Part shown: in pieces, positions 26,776 to 35,492 of the stretch
How the letters are laid out: the number at the start of each line of letters is the position of its first letter
Numbering within the stretch: position 1 is the stretch's first letter
Assembly (NCBI GenBank): GCA_003138855.1
Contig: PLHF01000153.1
Location: forward strand, 47,031 to 101,160
From: Acidimicrobiaceae bacterium
Lineage (GTDB): Bacteria; Actinomycetota; Acidimicrobiia; Acidimicrobiales; RAAP-2
DNA: 54,130 bases
Direction: 5' to 3'
Program-made: the position numbers and the translations under genes
The notes under the pieces: generated by a model
Told to the model about the DNA's origin: nothing
The model's input: only the letters and a program-made list of their open reading frames with translations
The model's database searches: none

Positions 26776-29174
26776 ACGGACTCTTCCTTCCGCGACAGGA
26801 TCGCCGAACGGACGAAGATCCGCTCGCTGCCTTCGGTGGAGATCCGAAGGTCGACGACGGGTGTCAGCTCGAGCAGCGGAGGAGGAGCTGCCCTCGCCAG
26901 GACCTCGAACTCGATCGAGTAGGTACTCTCGACGCCTCTCTCCCGATCCGCCGCACGAAGGGTAACCAGGCGCTCGCCCACCTCGGCCCCATCGCACAGC
27001 ACCTGCACACGCGCCACGCCGGTGGGATCAGTGTCGGAGATCTCGCCTTCTGCTCCCTCGATCACCACATCGAAGCGGTACCACCCCGGGTTGAGTCGCC
27101 ATCCGGGACCATGGGCGAGGACCCCGACCTTGCCGTCGAAAGAATGGACCTCAGTTCCCACTCGAACCGCGTTGTCGTCGATCCACAGCGCCGGCAGCCA
27201 GTCGGTCTCTCCCACTACGGCGACGGGGTTGACGTCGCCGATGCGCTGCACACGCACCGAGTCCAGCACGGCATCGAGCTCCGCTTGGGCCCTGACCCGT
27301 AGCTCCACTCGGGTGTACCGGTCATCGGCCCACCGCCCCGCCAACTCGAATTCGAGGGCGGCGCGACCGGCCGCGAGGTCGTCCCCGGTCACCGCCCGGA
27401 ACGCCATCACATAGCCGTGGATGACCACTTCCGCCAGAGCCACCACCGTAGTCCCGCCACTGGGCCGACCTCCATGGGCGTTCACCAGGGGGTGCAGGCC
27501 CAGTTCGGCGCGATAGCGTCCTCCGTCGAGTCGCCACAGGGGACCCTCCACCATGAAACCGGCACGTCCTGAGCTCCTGACCACCTGCGATTCTGTCCGT
27601 TCGCCCACGTCGCCGACCCACATGGCTGGCAGCCAGTCGGATGGCACGACATACTCGGTGGTGGCCACGTCGCCCACCCGCTCGACCAGCACGGCCCGGA
27701 TCGTGCCGCTCGCCCCACCGAAGCACTGGACGCTCATCTCGACTCCTGCGCTGAGCGCCACATCCTGCAACTCTGTAGGAATCACGAAGTCGAGCGCCAC
27801 CGAGCTGCTGCCTCGGCGGTCGACCGATACGTAGCTCAGCACGAAACCGTCTACCAGCGCCTCGATGAGCAACACAGTGGAGTCCACGATCTCAACGGCT
27901 GATCGATCCCCGAGCCAGAGTTCAACGATGGCTCGGTAGTGGCCTGCATCAGCGAGAGCACCGGGACCGACCAGCACCACCCCTCTCCGGCTGGGGTCGA
28001 TGCACACCGCACCTATCGGGTTTCGCACTCCGGCTTCACCCTCTGCCATGCGGCCGATCCAGTCCTCGGCGGTCGTCGGCCCCATGCCTTTCCGGGCCAA
28101 TCGCTCCGGGACCTCCTCTCCGGCCTTCGCGTAGGCAGCCTGGGCCCAACTCCTGAACGCGTCGGCGTCAACGGCCTCGAACGGATCAGGAGGCCCGGAT
28201 CCGCCGGTGGCTTCCGCGTGGAGTAGCGCGTCAGTGTAGAGCCGCCTCAGGCTGGCGTAGACGGGCGTGCCGTCGGCAAGGAAGTCATAGGCGAACGGAA
28301 TACAGTGTTGTCGTCCGAATCCGGCCCCGTTGAGCGCGTGGGCGTAGCGATCGCACAGTTCGGACAACAGTGGCTCATCCCGCACTTGGACTCGAGGCCG
28401 CTCCCAGAAGTCGCGGGCACTCAGGACCGTTGGCATCCGCGGATCGAAACCACTGAAATGGAAAGCCCGCAACGGCTCTTCGCCTGCATAGAGTTGCCCC
28501 TCAACGAGTGTCAATCGACGCTCATGGATGTTCCACGGTGCCGCGTCGACACCCGGATCTCTCAGTACATGGTGGTCGAAGAGAGCGGGGACAAAGTCGA
28601 GCCAACGCTGCTCATTGACTCGCATCCCGGGAACATCGGTGCGGCACTCCCGGCAGAGCCGTTCCTTCATGAACTCCAGGAATGCCACGCCTACTGCACC
28701 CACCGCGAAGCAGCCGCCGTTGTACGCGCCAACCCCCAAGACGAGGGTTTCGCTCGGCAGGCGGCCGTCGCGCGGCATGGGCGTCAGCACATGGGGAACC
28801 ACGACCACTCCGTGTCGTTCGGCCGCATCTGCCATCGCTTTCAACGAGTCGAAGATCATGATGTCGCTGTCGATGTAGATGGCCGAGTTGGCACCGGCCT
28901 TCAGAAGGTGCTCGAACACCCACGGTTTGATAGCGGCGATGAGTCGGCCCCCAAAAAGCATGGCCATCCGGTGAAGCTCGGCGAGCTCGATATCGAAGTC
29001 CGTCAGGCGCAGAACCCCGAACGGTTCGCTCGATTCGTCGACCTCGTGCTCGATATCATCGATCAACAGGGCCCAGAACCGACCATCGGGATGATGTTCG
29101 GCAAAGGATCGTGCCAGTACTCGGGCATGCGGCACATATGCCCGAGAGACGATCGTGAACGCATGGACACCCAA
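26772..29174 (-). CDS. GT8-like glycosyltransferase with three C-terminal beta-sandwich-like modules
   Basis: 800 residues from TTG 29174, chosen because GAGGAGAGG lies just upstream and because the downstream paralog starts at the matching point; TTG 29192 is the longest option. The GT-A-like domain (1-330) has FTIVSRAYVPHARVLARSF, the metal motif Y-I-D102-S-D104 with IMIFDSL after it, YNGGCFAVG, NEQRWLDFVPALF and WNIHERR, in the order seen in family 8-type enzymes. About residue 390 onward come three similar modules of 110-150 residues; two open with DWLPA and share a GP.WRL..G.YR core. These may bind glycan or mediate assembly. The next gene overlaps by GTGA. Donor and acceptor are unknown. 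Confidence 0.7.
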   Translation of the reverse strand: MGVHAFTIVSRAYVPHARVLARSFAEHHPDGRFWALLIDDIEHEVDESSEPFGVLRLTDFDIELAELHRMAMLFGGRLIAAIKPWVFEHLLKAGANSAIYIDSDIMIFDSLKAMADAAERHGVVVVPHVLTPMPRDGRLPSETLVLGVGAYNGGCFAVGAVGVAFLEFMKERLCRECRTDVPGMRVNEQRWLDFVPALFDHHVLRDPGVDAAPWNIHERRLTLVEGQLYAGEEPLRAFHFSGFDPRMPTVLSARDFWERPRVQVRDEPLLSELCDRYAHALNGAGFGRQHCIPFAYDFLADGTPVYASLRRLYTDALLHAEATGGSGPPDPFEAVDADAFRSWAQAAYAKAGEEVPERLARKGMGPTTAEDWIGRMAEGEAGVRNPIGAVCIDPSRRGVVLVGPGALADAGHYRAIVELWLGDRSAVEIVDSTVLLIEALVDGFVLSYVSVDRRGSSSVALDFVIPTELQDVALSAGVEMSVQCFGGASGTIRAVLVERVGDVATTEYVVPSDWLPAMWVGDVGERTESQVVRSSGRAGFMVEGPLWRLDGGRYRAELGLHPLVNAHGGRPSGGTTVVALAEVVIHGYVMAFRAVTGDDLAAGRAALEFELAGRWADDRYTRVELRVRAQAELDAVLDSVRVQRIGDVNPVAVVGETDWLPALWIDDNAVRVGTEVHSFDGKVGVLAHGPGWRLNPGWYRFDVVIEGAEGEISDTDPTGVARVQVLCDGAEVGERLVTLRAADRERGVESTYSIEFEVLARAAPPPLLELTPVVDLRISTEGSERIFVRSAILSRKEESV

Positions 29175-29428
29175 GACGCCTCTCCTCTTCAACGCGCCCG
29201 ACCGACGGGTGTTGCCACGCTCGACCGCGGAGCTGCGCTCGGCACAACTGGAATGCTATCGCCAGGGACCTCTCCCTTTGGGCCCAGGATGGAAACGCGC
29301 GGCGATGGAGCCCAAGGTCAGCGCTCGGACGGGATGTGGTCAGCCCAATCATCTGCTTGGTCGTAGAGTGGACCGATGCTCATGGCGCCATACCCCGCGG
29401 CAGGTCTGAACCAGTTGGGAGCCCCGAG

Positions 29429-30196
29429 GTGAAGGCTGTGATTCTCGCCGGCGGCCGCGGCACCCGGCTGACCGAGGAGACCGTAGCCCGACCCAAACCC
29501 ATGGTCGAGGTCGGTGGGCGGCCACTCCTCTGGCACATCTGCCAGTCGTACGCTGCCCACGGGGTAACCGACTTCGTCATCTGTTGTGGCTATAAGGGCT
29601 ACGTCATCAAGGAGTTCTTCGCCAACTACTTCCTTCACATGTCGGACGTGACGTTCGACCTCCGTGAGAACCGAATGGAAGTGCATCAGACGAATGCCGA
29701 GCCATGGCGCATCACCCTGGTCGACACTGGGCTCGACACCCAGACCGGCGGTCGACTCAAGCGCATCGCCGATTACGTGGCCGATGAGGACTTCTGCTGT
29801 ACCTATGGGGATGGAGTCGCCGATGTCGACATCACCCGGCTGATCGGGTTCCACCGGGCCCAGGGGCGATTGGCCACCGTTACCGCTGTCCAGCCGCCCG
29901 GCCGATTCGGGGCACTTGAGATCGAAGGTGACCAGGTCACCGCCTTTCTCGAGAAGCCCAGCGGGGACGGGAATTGGATCAATGGCGGCTTCTTCGTTCT
30001 CTCGCCCAAGGTCCTCGAGGACATTGAGGGCGACGAGACCTTGTTCGAGCAGGGCCCCTTGGGAAGGCTGGCCGACAATGGCCAGCTGTCGGTTTATCGC
30101 CACCACGGGTTCTGGCAGCCCGTCGACACCCTGCGTGAGCTCCACCTTCTGGAAGAACTCTGGGAGAGTGGCAGGGCCCCGTGGAGGGTCGCCTGA
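29429..30196 (+). CDS. rfbF: Glucose-1-phosphate cytidylyltransferase
   Basis: 255 residues from GTG 29429, matching the family's usual length of about 257. It converts glucose-1-phosphate and CTP to CDP-glucose and pyrophosphate, the first step to CDP-6-deoxy and CDP-3,6-dideoxy sugars. Seen in the sequence: VILAGGRGTRLTEET at the N-terminus, PKPMVEVGGRPLLWHI (Lys of the nucleotide loop), FVICCGYKGYVIKEFF, CTYGDGVADVD with the metal Asp, NWINGGFFVL and GFWQPVDTLRE. These are characteristic of RfbF, not of the dTTP enzyme RmlA. It stands alone on the plus strand and meets the SDR gene tail to tail (16 bases apart). Partners RfbG (42520) and RfbH (33912) lie in the window, so the pathway genes are dispersed. 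Confidence 0.93.
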   Translation: MKAVILAGGRGTRLTEETVARPKPMVEVGGRPLLWHICQSYAAHGVTDFVICCGYKGYVIKEFFANYFLHMSDVTFDLRENRMEVHQTNAEPWRITLVDTGLDTQTGGRLKRIADYVADEDFCCTYGDGVADVDITRLIGFHRAQGRLATVTAVQPPGRFGALEIEGDQVTAFLEKPSGDGNWINGGFFVLSPKVLEDIEGDETLFEQGPLGRLADNGQLSVYRHHGFWQPVDTLRELHLLEELWESGRAPWRVA

Positions 30197-30212
30197 GCAG
30201 CCACTGGAGGTC

Positions 30213-31205
30213 TCAGAGCCCCATGAACCGAGCGGTGTCCTCGATCTGCCGGGACAACGGCTTCAGATCTACCCCGTGAGCCGCGGCCAGGGAACGGAGC
30301 TTCATGGGATCCCCTACGTAACGGTCGGGCGCGGTACCGTCGAAAGGCGGACGCTCGATCGCCATCCCGGGTTGACCCAGCACCGAGGCGGCCAGTTCGG
30401 CCAACTCCCCCACTTCGATCTCCCGTTCCCCGGCAGCGTCGAACGGCCCATCGGGCACCGGCCCCTCGCCGACCATCGCCCCGAAGGCAATGTCGATCAG
30501 ATCGGCGACGTGCACGTACGAGCGCACCACCGGCCGACTGGCGGTGAGCCGTATCGGCCCGCCTCGCCCGATGTCCTCGATCACGGACCCCAGGACGTAG
30601 CGATCAGGCTTGTTCAGGAATGGTCCGGCCAGGTTGAACAACCGGGGAATCACAATCCTGGGGGCGTACCGTGCCCTGCGGTCCCGACGTGCCAGTTCGA
30701 GGAAGAGGCGCTCGTCCTCGGCTTTCAGAACACCGTAGGGGTTGGTTGACGGATTGTCGCCGAGATAGACCGCACCCGAGGAGATCGCGAACAGACCGAC
30801 CGGTTCGGTCCTCAATAGTTGATCGGCCACGAGCGCCGTGATCTCACGGTTACGAACCACATAGGCCTCCACACCGAGCCGTGACACGAATTCCCTGGTG
30901 GCGAAGGCATAGTGGGCAAACAGATGCGCCCCCACAGTCAACTCGGACAGCTCGGCGAGCGGATGGATGTCGAGCTGACGACCCGAACGGAGGGTGATGG
31001 TGCGTCGCGACGAACCGAAGGCGTGGACCCGGGCCCCGGTCCGGCCGGCGAAGGTCGACTCCAACATCTCGAGCGTGGCCTGACCAAGCCACCCTCCCCC
31101 GCCTGTCACGATCACATCGAGGTCCGACTCACGGAGTCGGGCAGCCACAGGCGGCGAGAAAGCAAGTCGATCCGGGGGTGTCGACTGATGCGTGACCGAT
31201 GGCAC
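30213..31205 (-). CDS. SDR-family reductase/epimerase, candidate last step of a branched CDP-deoxysugar
   Basis: 330 residues from GTG 31205, with GGAGGAG about 11 bases upstream. The motif VIVTGGGGWLG gives the NAD(P) loop near residues 31-41. FAISSGAVYLGDNP and NPYGVLKAEDE supply the Ser and the YxxxK pair of extended SDR enzymes, and VRSYVHVADLIDIAFG is the sugar-half signature. It is the last gene of a run transcribed HpcH aldolase, thiamine-diphosphate enzyme, then this gene (8-base gap). In yersiniose synthesis an SDR (YerF) reduces the ketone that YerE makes. Position and family fit that job, but the assignment is inference. A C3/C5 epimerase or a 4-keto reductase are alternatives. Confidence 0.75.
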   Translation of the reverse strand: MPSVTHQSTPPDRLAFSPPVAARLRESDLDVIVTGGGGWLGQATLEMLESTFAGRTGARVHAFGSSRRTITLRSGRQLDIHPLAELSELTVGAHLFAHYAFATREFVSRLGVEAYVVRNREITALVADQLLRTEPVGLFAISSGAVYLGDNPSTNPYGVLKAEDERLFLELARRDRRARYAPRIVIPRLFNLAGPFLNKPDRYVLGSVIEDIGRGGPIRLTASRPVVRSYVHVADLIDIAFGAMVGEGPVPDGPFDAAGEREIEVGELAELAASVLGQPGMAIERPPFDGTAPDRYVGDPMKLRSLAAAHGVDLKPLSRQIEDTARFMGL

Positions 31206-31213
31206 GGCCTCGC

Positions 31214-33040
31214 CTACTCCTCCAAGGGGATGAGCATGTTGTCCGCCAGTTCGTCCCGAGGAAGGAACGGCGCCAAGTCCTCGAGCGGTGACGACACCAT
31301 CCGGCCGTCGTCCAGCTGTCGCGAGGAGAGCTTGGGGGAGAACGGCTGTTCGGGGTCGAGGACTACCTCCAGCAGTTGAGGACCGTCACCCGAAAGCGTG
31401 CCCGCTATCGCGTCAGGCAATCGGGCGAGGCTGCGACAACGCCTTGTCTCGAAGCCGAACGCCGAGCCCAATACCACGAAGTCCGGAAAAGTCAGACCCG
31501 ATCCGGGTCCGCAGCCGACGATGTTGTCCGGGAAGTAGTTCTGCTGGGTTTGGCGGATTGAGCTGTAACCATCGTTGTTGAGGACGAAGACCTTGACCGG
31601 AAGCCGATTGCCGACGATGGTCTGGAGTTCCTGCAGATTGAGCATCAAGCTGCCGTCCCCGGCCACGCAGACCACCCGACGACCGCCATTGGCATAGGCC
31701 GCACCGATGGCTGCCGGCAGTTCGTACCCCATCGACGCGCACCCCGAGTTGGTATAGAGACGCTGACCCTTCTTGAGATCAGCGGCTTGGAACGTCACCA
31801 CGCATGCCGTTCCATCGGCTACCACGACCACGTCGCTCTCCTTCAGCTCGTCGAACAGGGCCTGCACGAAGCAGTAGGGGTTGACCGGCTCGTCGGACTT
31901 CCAGTACTCGGGCAGGACCACCGGATACCGGTCCACCCGGTCACGGCACCACGCCAGGTATTCACGGTGGGCCGGCTTCGGTTGGTACTCCGCCCGATCG
32001 AGAAGCGCCAACGCTTCCGCCAGGTCTGCGTGAATGGGGAGGTCGATCGACAGTGTGGGCTTCGAGAGCTCCGCCCGATCTGAGTCGATCATCACCGTGT
32101 ACGCCGCCCTGGCAAACGCATGCCAGTTGTAACCGATCTGCCGGATATTGAGACGGCTTCCCAACACCAGGAGGAAGTCGGCATTCTGCACCGCGAAGTT
32201 GCCGGGTCGATCCCCCACCGACCCCGGTCTGCCGACGGCCAGTGGATGGCTGGTCCACAAGGCGTCATGGGCATTCCAGCCGGTGACCACCGGAGCTCCG
32301 AGTTTTTCGATGACCCGGAGGAAGGACTCGTGTCCACCGGACAGGCGCACGCCGGCACCCGCAAAGACCACCGGCCGTTCTGCCCCGACCATGCACTCCA
32401 ACGCCAGGGACAGCTGTTCAGCGAGCCTCTCACCTGTTGTGACACCGGACTCGGCAGGGGGCAGTGCCGCCGGGCCGTCCGTGAACGGGTCGAACCGGCG
32501 TTGAATGGCCATGTCCACTGGGGCGGCCTGCACGTCGATGGGCACGTCGATCCACACCGGGCCGGGCCGGCCACTGCGGGCCAGCCACACGGCGCGTTCC
32601 ACAACGAACCGGACGTCGGCAGGGTCGTCGAGCTGCGTGGCGCTCTTGCACGCTGGCGTCGCCATGGCCACGATGTCGACCTCTTGGTCACCTAGCTGGC
32701 GTAACGGCAGGTCATAGCTGGTCGTCAGCGTCTCTCGCTTCACTTGCCCCGAGATCACCACCATTGGCAACGAGTCGACATGGGCACCGAACACGCCGTT
32801 GAGGGCGTTGATCCCACCGGGTCCGGTCGTCACATTCACGATCGCCGGACGACCCGACAGCCGGGCATAGCTCTCTGCGGCCATCGCGCATGTCTGTTCG
32901 TGGTGACAGAAGACAGGCGTCAAACGAGGCTCGCGACTCAATGCGTCATTGAGATGCATCGCCCCGCCGCCTGTCACCATGAACACGTGTCGGGCTCCGC
33001 CGTCCGCGAGCAACTTGGCGATGTAGTCGGCGACGCGCAC
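31214..33040 (-). CDS. Thiamine-diphosphate-dependent enzyme (acetolactate-synthase fold, YerE-like candidate)
   Basis: 608 residues from GTG 33040; TTG 33091 is possible, but VRVADYIAKLLADGG is the normal N-terminus of this fold. Domains in order are Pyr (1-180), central (200-340) and PP (370-560). E48 in HHEQTCAMAAESYAR is the conserved activating Glu. GDGSLMLN near 460 followed some 25 residues later by NNDGYSSIRQTQQ is the diphosphate/Mg motif. VVFAGAG and LAVGRPGSVGDRPG lie in the central domain. Acetolactate synthases decarboxylate pyruvate; YerE uses the same chemistry to add a two-carbon unit to C4 of CDP-3,6-dideoxy-4-ketohexose. Neighbouring rfbF, rfbH and SDR genes support that reading over branched-chain amino-acid synthesis. 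Its start overlaps the aldolase gene's end or lies within 20 bases of it. Confidence 0.8.
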   Translation of the reverse strand: MRVADYIAKLLADGGARHVFMVTGGGAMHLNDALSREPRLTPVFCHHEQTCAMAAESYARLSGRPAIVNVTTGPGGINALNGVFGAHVDSLPMVVISGQVKRETLTTSYDLPLRQLGDQEVDIVAMATPACKSATQLDDPADVRFVVERAVWLARSGRPGPVWIDVPIDVQAAPVDMAIQRRFDPFTDGPAALPPAESGVTTGERLAEQLSLALECMVGAERPVVFAGAGVRLSGGHESFLRVIEKLGAPVVTGWNAHDALWTSHPLAVGRPGSVGDRPGNFAVQNADFLLVLGSRLNIRQIGYNWHAFARAAYTVMIDSDRAELSKPTLSIDLPIHADLAEALALLDRAEYQPKPAHREYLAWCRDRVDRYPVVLPEYWKSDEPVNPYCFVQALFDELKESDVVVVADGTACVVTFQAADLKKGQRLYTNSGCASMGYELPAAIGAAYANGGRRVVCVAGDGSLMLNLQELQTIVGNRLPVKVFVLNNDGYSSIRQTQQNYFPDNIVGCGPGSGLTFPDFVVLGSAFGFETRRCRSLARLPDAIAGTLSGDGPQLLEVVLDPEQPFSPKLSSRQLDDGRMVSSPLEDLAPFLPRDELADNMLIPLEE

Positions 33041-33057
33041 TGCCGGCCGGCCCGAGC

Positions 33058-33867
33058 TCAGGATTTGGCTTCGGATGAGAGGATGTGCCAACGCTGTTCG
33101 AGCATCTCGATGCGTTTCGCATCTTCTTGCCCGATGGCGCTGTAGTAGTCACGCTTGTTCAGCAGCCAGAGCAGTTCGAAGTGGACAGCGCCAATCAAAC
33201 CCTCTTCGAGATTCGTCTCATCGAGAGCGCCGGCACCGAAGATCACCTTCCGGGTCTCGAAGCGCGACAGGTAGACATCCCGGATCTGACGGAGGGCAGA
33301 AAGGGCATCCGCTGAAACACCTCCACCGACGACGTAGTCCAACCCCGTACCTTCAAGGAACTTAGCAGTCTCAATGCAGTGTTCCGTGATGACGTCAGTA
33401 TTGATCTCATCACGATGGCGCCCGGTTGAGAGAGTGAAGTCGACCCGCCCAAAGACAACGCCGTCAACGCCCCCTTCGCTCTGCGCCATCGCCACCAGCT
33501 GGGGAAGAAGATGGAATGCCGTCTCCGTCTCGAGGTTGAAGAGGAACTTCGTGTCCTTCTGCTCGTCCTCCGTGTACACAATGTTCTTGGCATCGATGTA
33601 CTTCGAAAGGGCGTAGGGACTCTCGATCATCGGGGCGATGACGTACTCGACCCCGATCTGCTTTACCTCCATCAGGTCTCGCATCGCTTCACATCCCCCG
33701 ACCTTCAACCCCAGCTCAAGACCGGCTTTTCGGGCGATCTCCATCAAACGGAGGAGCTCGTCTGTTCGGGTACCCTCCGCTTCGAACTCAGCCTTGACCG
33801 CCGCATAACCGAATTCGTCTCGTCCCCGCTTCAGGATGTCGAGCATCTGCCGTTCCAGATGATTCAT
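33058..33867 (-). CDS. HpcH/HpaI-family aldolase (citrate-lyase-like)
   Basis: 269 residues from ATG 33867, a little longer than the 250-265 usual for the class. The fold is the PEP/pyruvate TIM barrel that cleaves or joins 2-keto acids and aldehydes with a divalent metal. Visible: [27 protein letters not shown] near 75-90, FNLETETA with the metal Glu, and [12 protein letters not shown] with the metal Asp. The enzyme lacks an obvious catabolic partner and instead sits directly before the thiamine-diphosphate enzyme on the same transcript. It could supply or recycle a 2-keto acid for that enzyme, or act on the sugar itself. The gene is divergent from rfbH, with 44 bases between them that must carry both promoters. 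Confidence 0.85.
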   Translation of the reverse strand: MNHLERQMLDILKRGRDEFGYAAVKAEFEAEGTRTDELLRLMEIARKAGLELGLKVGGCEAMRDLMEVKQIGVEYVIAPMIESPYALSKYIDAKNIVYTEDEQKDTKFLFNLETETAFHLLPQLVAMAQSEGGVDGVVFGRVDFTLSTGRHRDEINTDVITEHCIETAKFLEGTGLDYVVGGGVSADALSALRQIRDVYLSRFETRKVIFGAGALDETNLEEGLIGAVHFELLWLLNKRDYYSAIGQEDAKRIEMLEQRWHILSSEAKS

Positions 33868-33911
33868 TCATGTACCTTTCGTGTTGGTGCAGGTTCTAAG
33901 GTAGTGCACTG

Positions 33912-35450
33912 ATGTCACTCCCTACGGACCGACCCTCTGACGCCGAGATCTCCGCCGAGCCTGCAACAGATCCGTCTACAATCGAGGTTCCGGTTGTGCC
34001 TAGTGATTCCCCTCCGTCGGGACGAGGCTCAGACGAGTCGGGCGGTGAACTCGAGGTCGATGACGGTCCTGAGTCTGGTCCGGACACCGAGCCTACGGTG
34101 GCCGCCCTCCGTGCAGAGATCCTCGAGAAGGTCGCAGCTTACTCCCGCCGACGGTGGACCCCCCAGCCCTATATCCCCGGGAAGACCCCGGCGCCCTATG
34201 CGGGTCGGGTATTCGACGAGAACGAGGTGGTATCGCTGGTCGATTCCAGCCTCGACTTCTGGCTCACCAGTGGCCGTTTCTGCCGACAACTCGAGAAGGG
34301 TCTGGCTGAGTTCGTTGGCGTCGCGGACTGCCGCCTCGTCAACTCGGGATCATCAGCCAATCTAGTGGCTTTCTCCGCGCTCACCTCACCTCGCCTCGGT
34401 GATCGCCGCATCCGACCGGGCGACGAGGTGATCACGGTCGCCGCAGGGTTCCCGACCACGGTGGCACCAGTCATCCAGCACGGAGTGGTGCCTGTATTCG
34501 TCGACGTCGACCCGCTCACCGACAACATCGACACGGATCAGCTGGCCGAGGCCCTCAGCCCTCGGACCAAAGCGATCATGGTTGCCCACACTCTCGGGAA
34601 TCCGTTCGACATCGACGCTGTGCTGGACTTTTGTGCGGCGAACGCCCTCTGGCTGGTCGAGGATAATTGCGACGCCATGGGCTCCGAATACGAGACGAGG
34701 CGAGGCGAGGCTCCCGTAACCCGTCGGACCGGGAGTTTTGGTCACCTGGCCACCAGCAGCTTCTACCCAGCACACCAGATGACCACCGGCGAGGGCGGAG
34801 CCGTCTACACCGATGACGAGGAGCTGGCTGCAATCGCCGAATCAATCCGAGACTGGGGCCGGGACTGCTACTGCCAACCGGGGCGCTCCAATACCTGCGG
34901 GAAACGGTTCGGTTGGTCTCTGGGAACCTTGCCCCAAGGCTATGACCACAAGTACACCTACTCCCATTTCGGATACAACCTGAAGATGACCGACATGCAG
35001 GCCGCCGTGGGCGTTGCGCAACTCGAGAAACTGCCCTCATTCGTCGCTGCCCGTCGACGGAACTTTGAGCTCTTCCACTCCCGACTTGCCCGATACGGCG
35101 ACGTTCTCCGCCTGCCGGAGCCGACCACGCGCTCGGTACCGAGCTGGTTCGGCTTTCTCGTTGTGGTCAAGCCCGGCACCTCGGTGACACGCGACAGCCT
35201 GGTAGAGGCCCTCGAGGGGGCACGCATCCAGACGCGGATGCTCTTTGCCGGCAACCTGGTGCGACAGCCCTGTTTCGACGAAATGAGGCAAACAGGCACC
35301 GGGTTCCGACAGATCGGCGATCTGCCCAACACCGACCGGCTCATGAATGACGCGTTCTGGTTCGGCGTTTACCCTGGCATGACCGAGGCCCACGTGGACC
35401 ACATCTGCTCGACCATCGAGCAACATCTGGCCTCACATGGCATTGGATGA
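33912..35450 (+). CDS. rfbH: CDP-4-keto-6-deoxyglucose 3-dehydrase (PLP, iron-sulfur) with acidic N-terminal extension
   Basis: 512 residues from ATG 33912, against about 437 for typical RfbH. RfbH removes the C3 hydroxyl of CDP-4-keto-6-deoxyglucose with PMP and a [2Fe-2S] cluster. Diagnostic is SFYPAH288QMTTGEGG: the aminotransferase lysine is replaced by His. Conserved NSGSSANL, VAAGFPTTV, IMVAHTLGNPFD, and cysteines C253, C319, C321 and C329 (DNCDA; DCYCQ; NTCGKRF) are candidates for the cluster. Residues 1-62 are rich in Ser, Pro, Asp and Glu and have no counterpart in the family; a later start is possible. The reaction needs a reductase partner (E3), which is not in the window. The GT87-like gene follows after 42 bases. 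Confidence 0.92.
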   Translation: MSLPTDRPSDAEISAEPATDPSTIEVPVVPSDSPPSGRGSDESGGELEVDDGPESGPDTEPTVAALRAEILEKVAAYSRRRWTPQPYIPGKTPAPYAGRVFDENEVVSLVDSSLDFWLTSGRFCRQLEKGLAEFVGVADCRLVNSGSSANLVAFSALTSPRLGDRRIRPGDEVITVAAGFPTTVAPVIQHGVVPVFVDVDPLTDNIDTDQLAEALSPRTKAIMVAHTLGNPFDIDAVLDFCAANALWLVEDNCDAMGSEYETRRGEAPVTRRTGSFGHLATSSFYPAHQMTTGEGGAVYTDDEELAAIAESIRDWGRDCYCQPGRSNTCGKRFGWSLGTLPQGYDHKYTYSHFGYNLKMTDMQAAVGVAQLEKLPSFVAARRRNFELFHSRLARYGDVLRLPEPTTRSVPSWFGFLVVVKPGTSVTRDSLVEALEGARIQTRMLFAGNLVRQPCFDEMRQTGTGFRQIGDLPNTDRLMNDAFWFGVYPGMTEAHVDHICSTIEQHLASHGIG

Positions 35451-35492
35451 GCAGCATCAAGCCGCCGATGCTGCAGATTCGGGCCTAACGAG

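Noticed and set aside
31214-33040. Acetolactate synthase for branched-chain amino acids
   Set aside because: No ilvN/ilvC neighbours, and the gene is embedded among rfbF, rfbH and an SDR; a sugar role is more likely.
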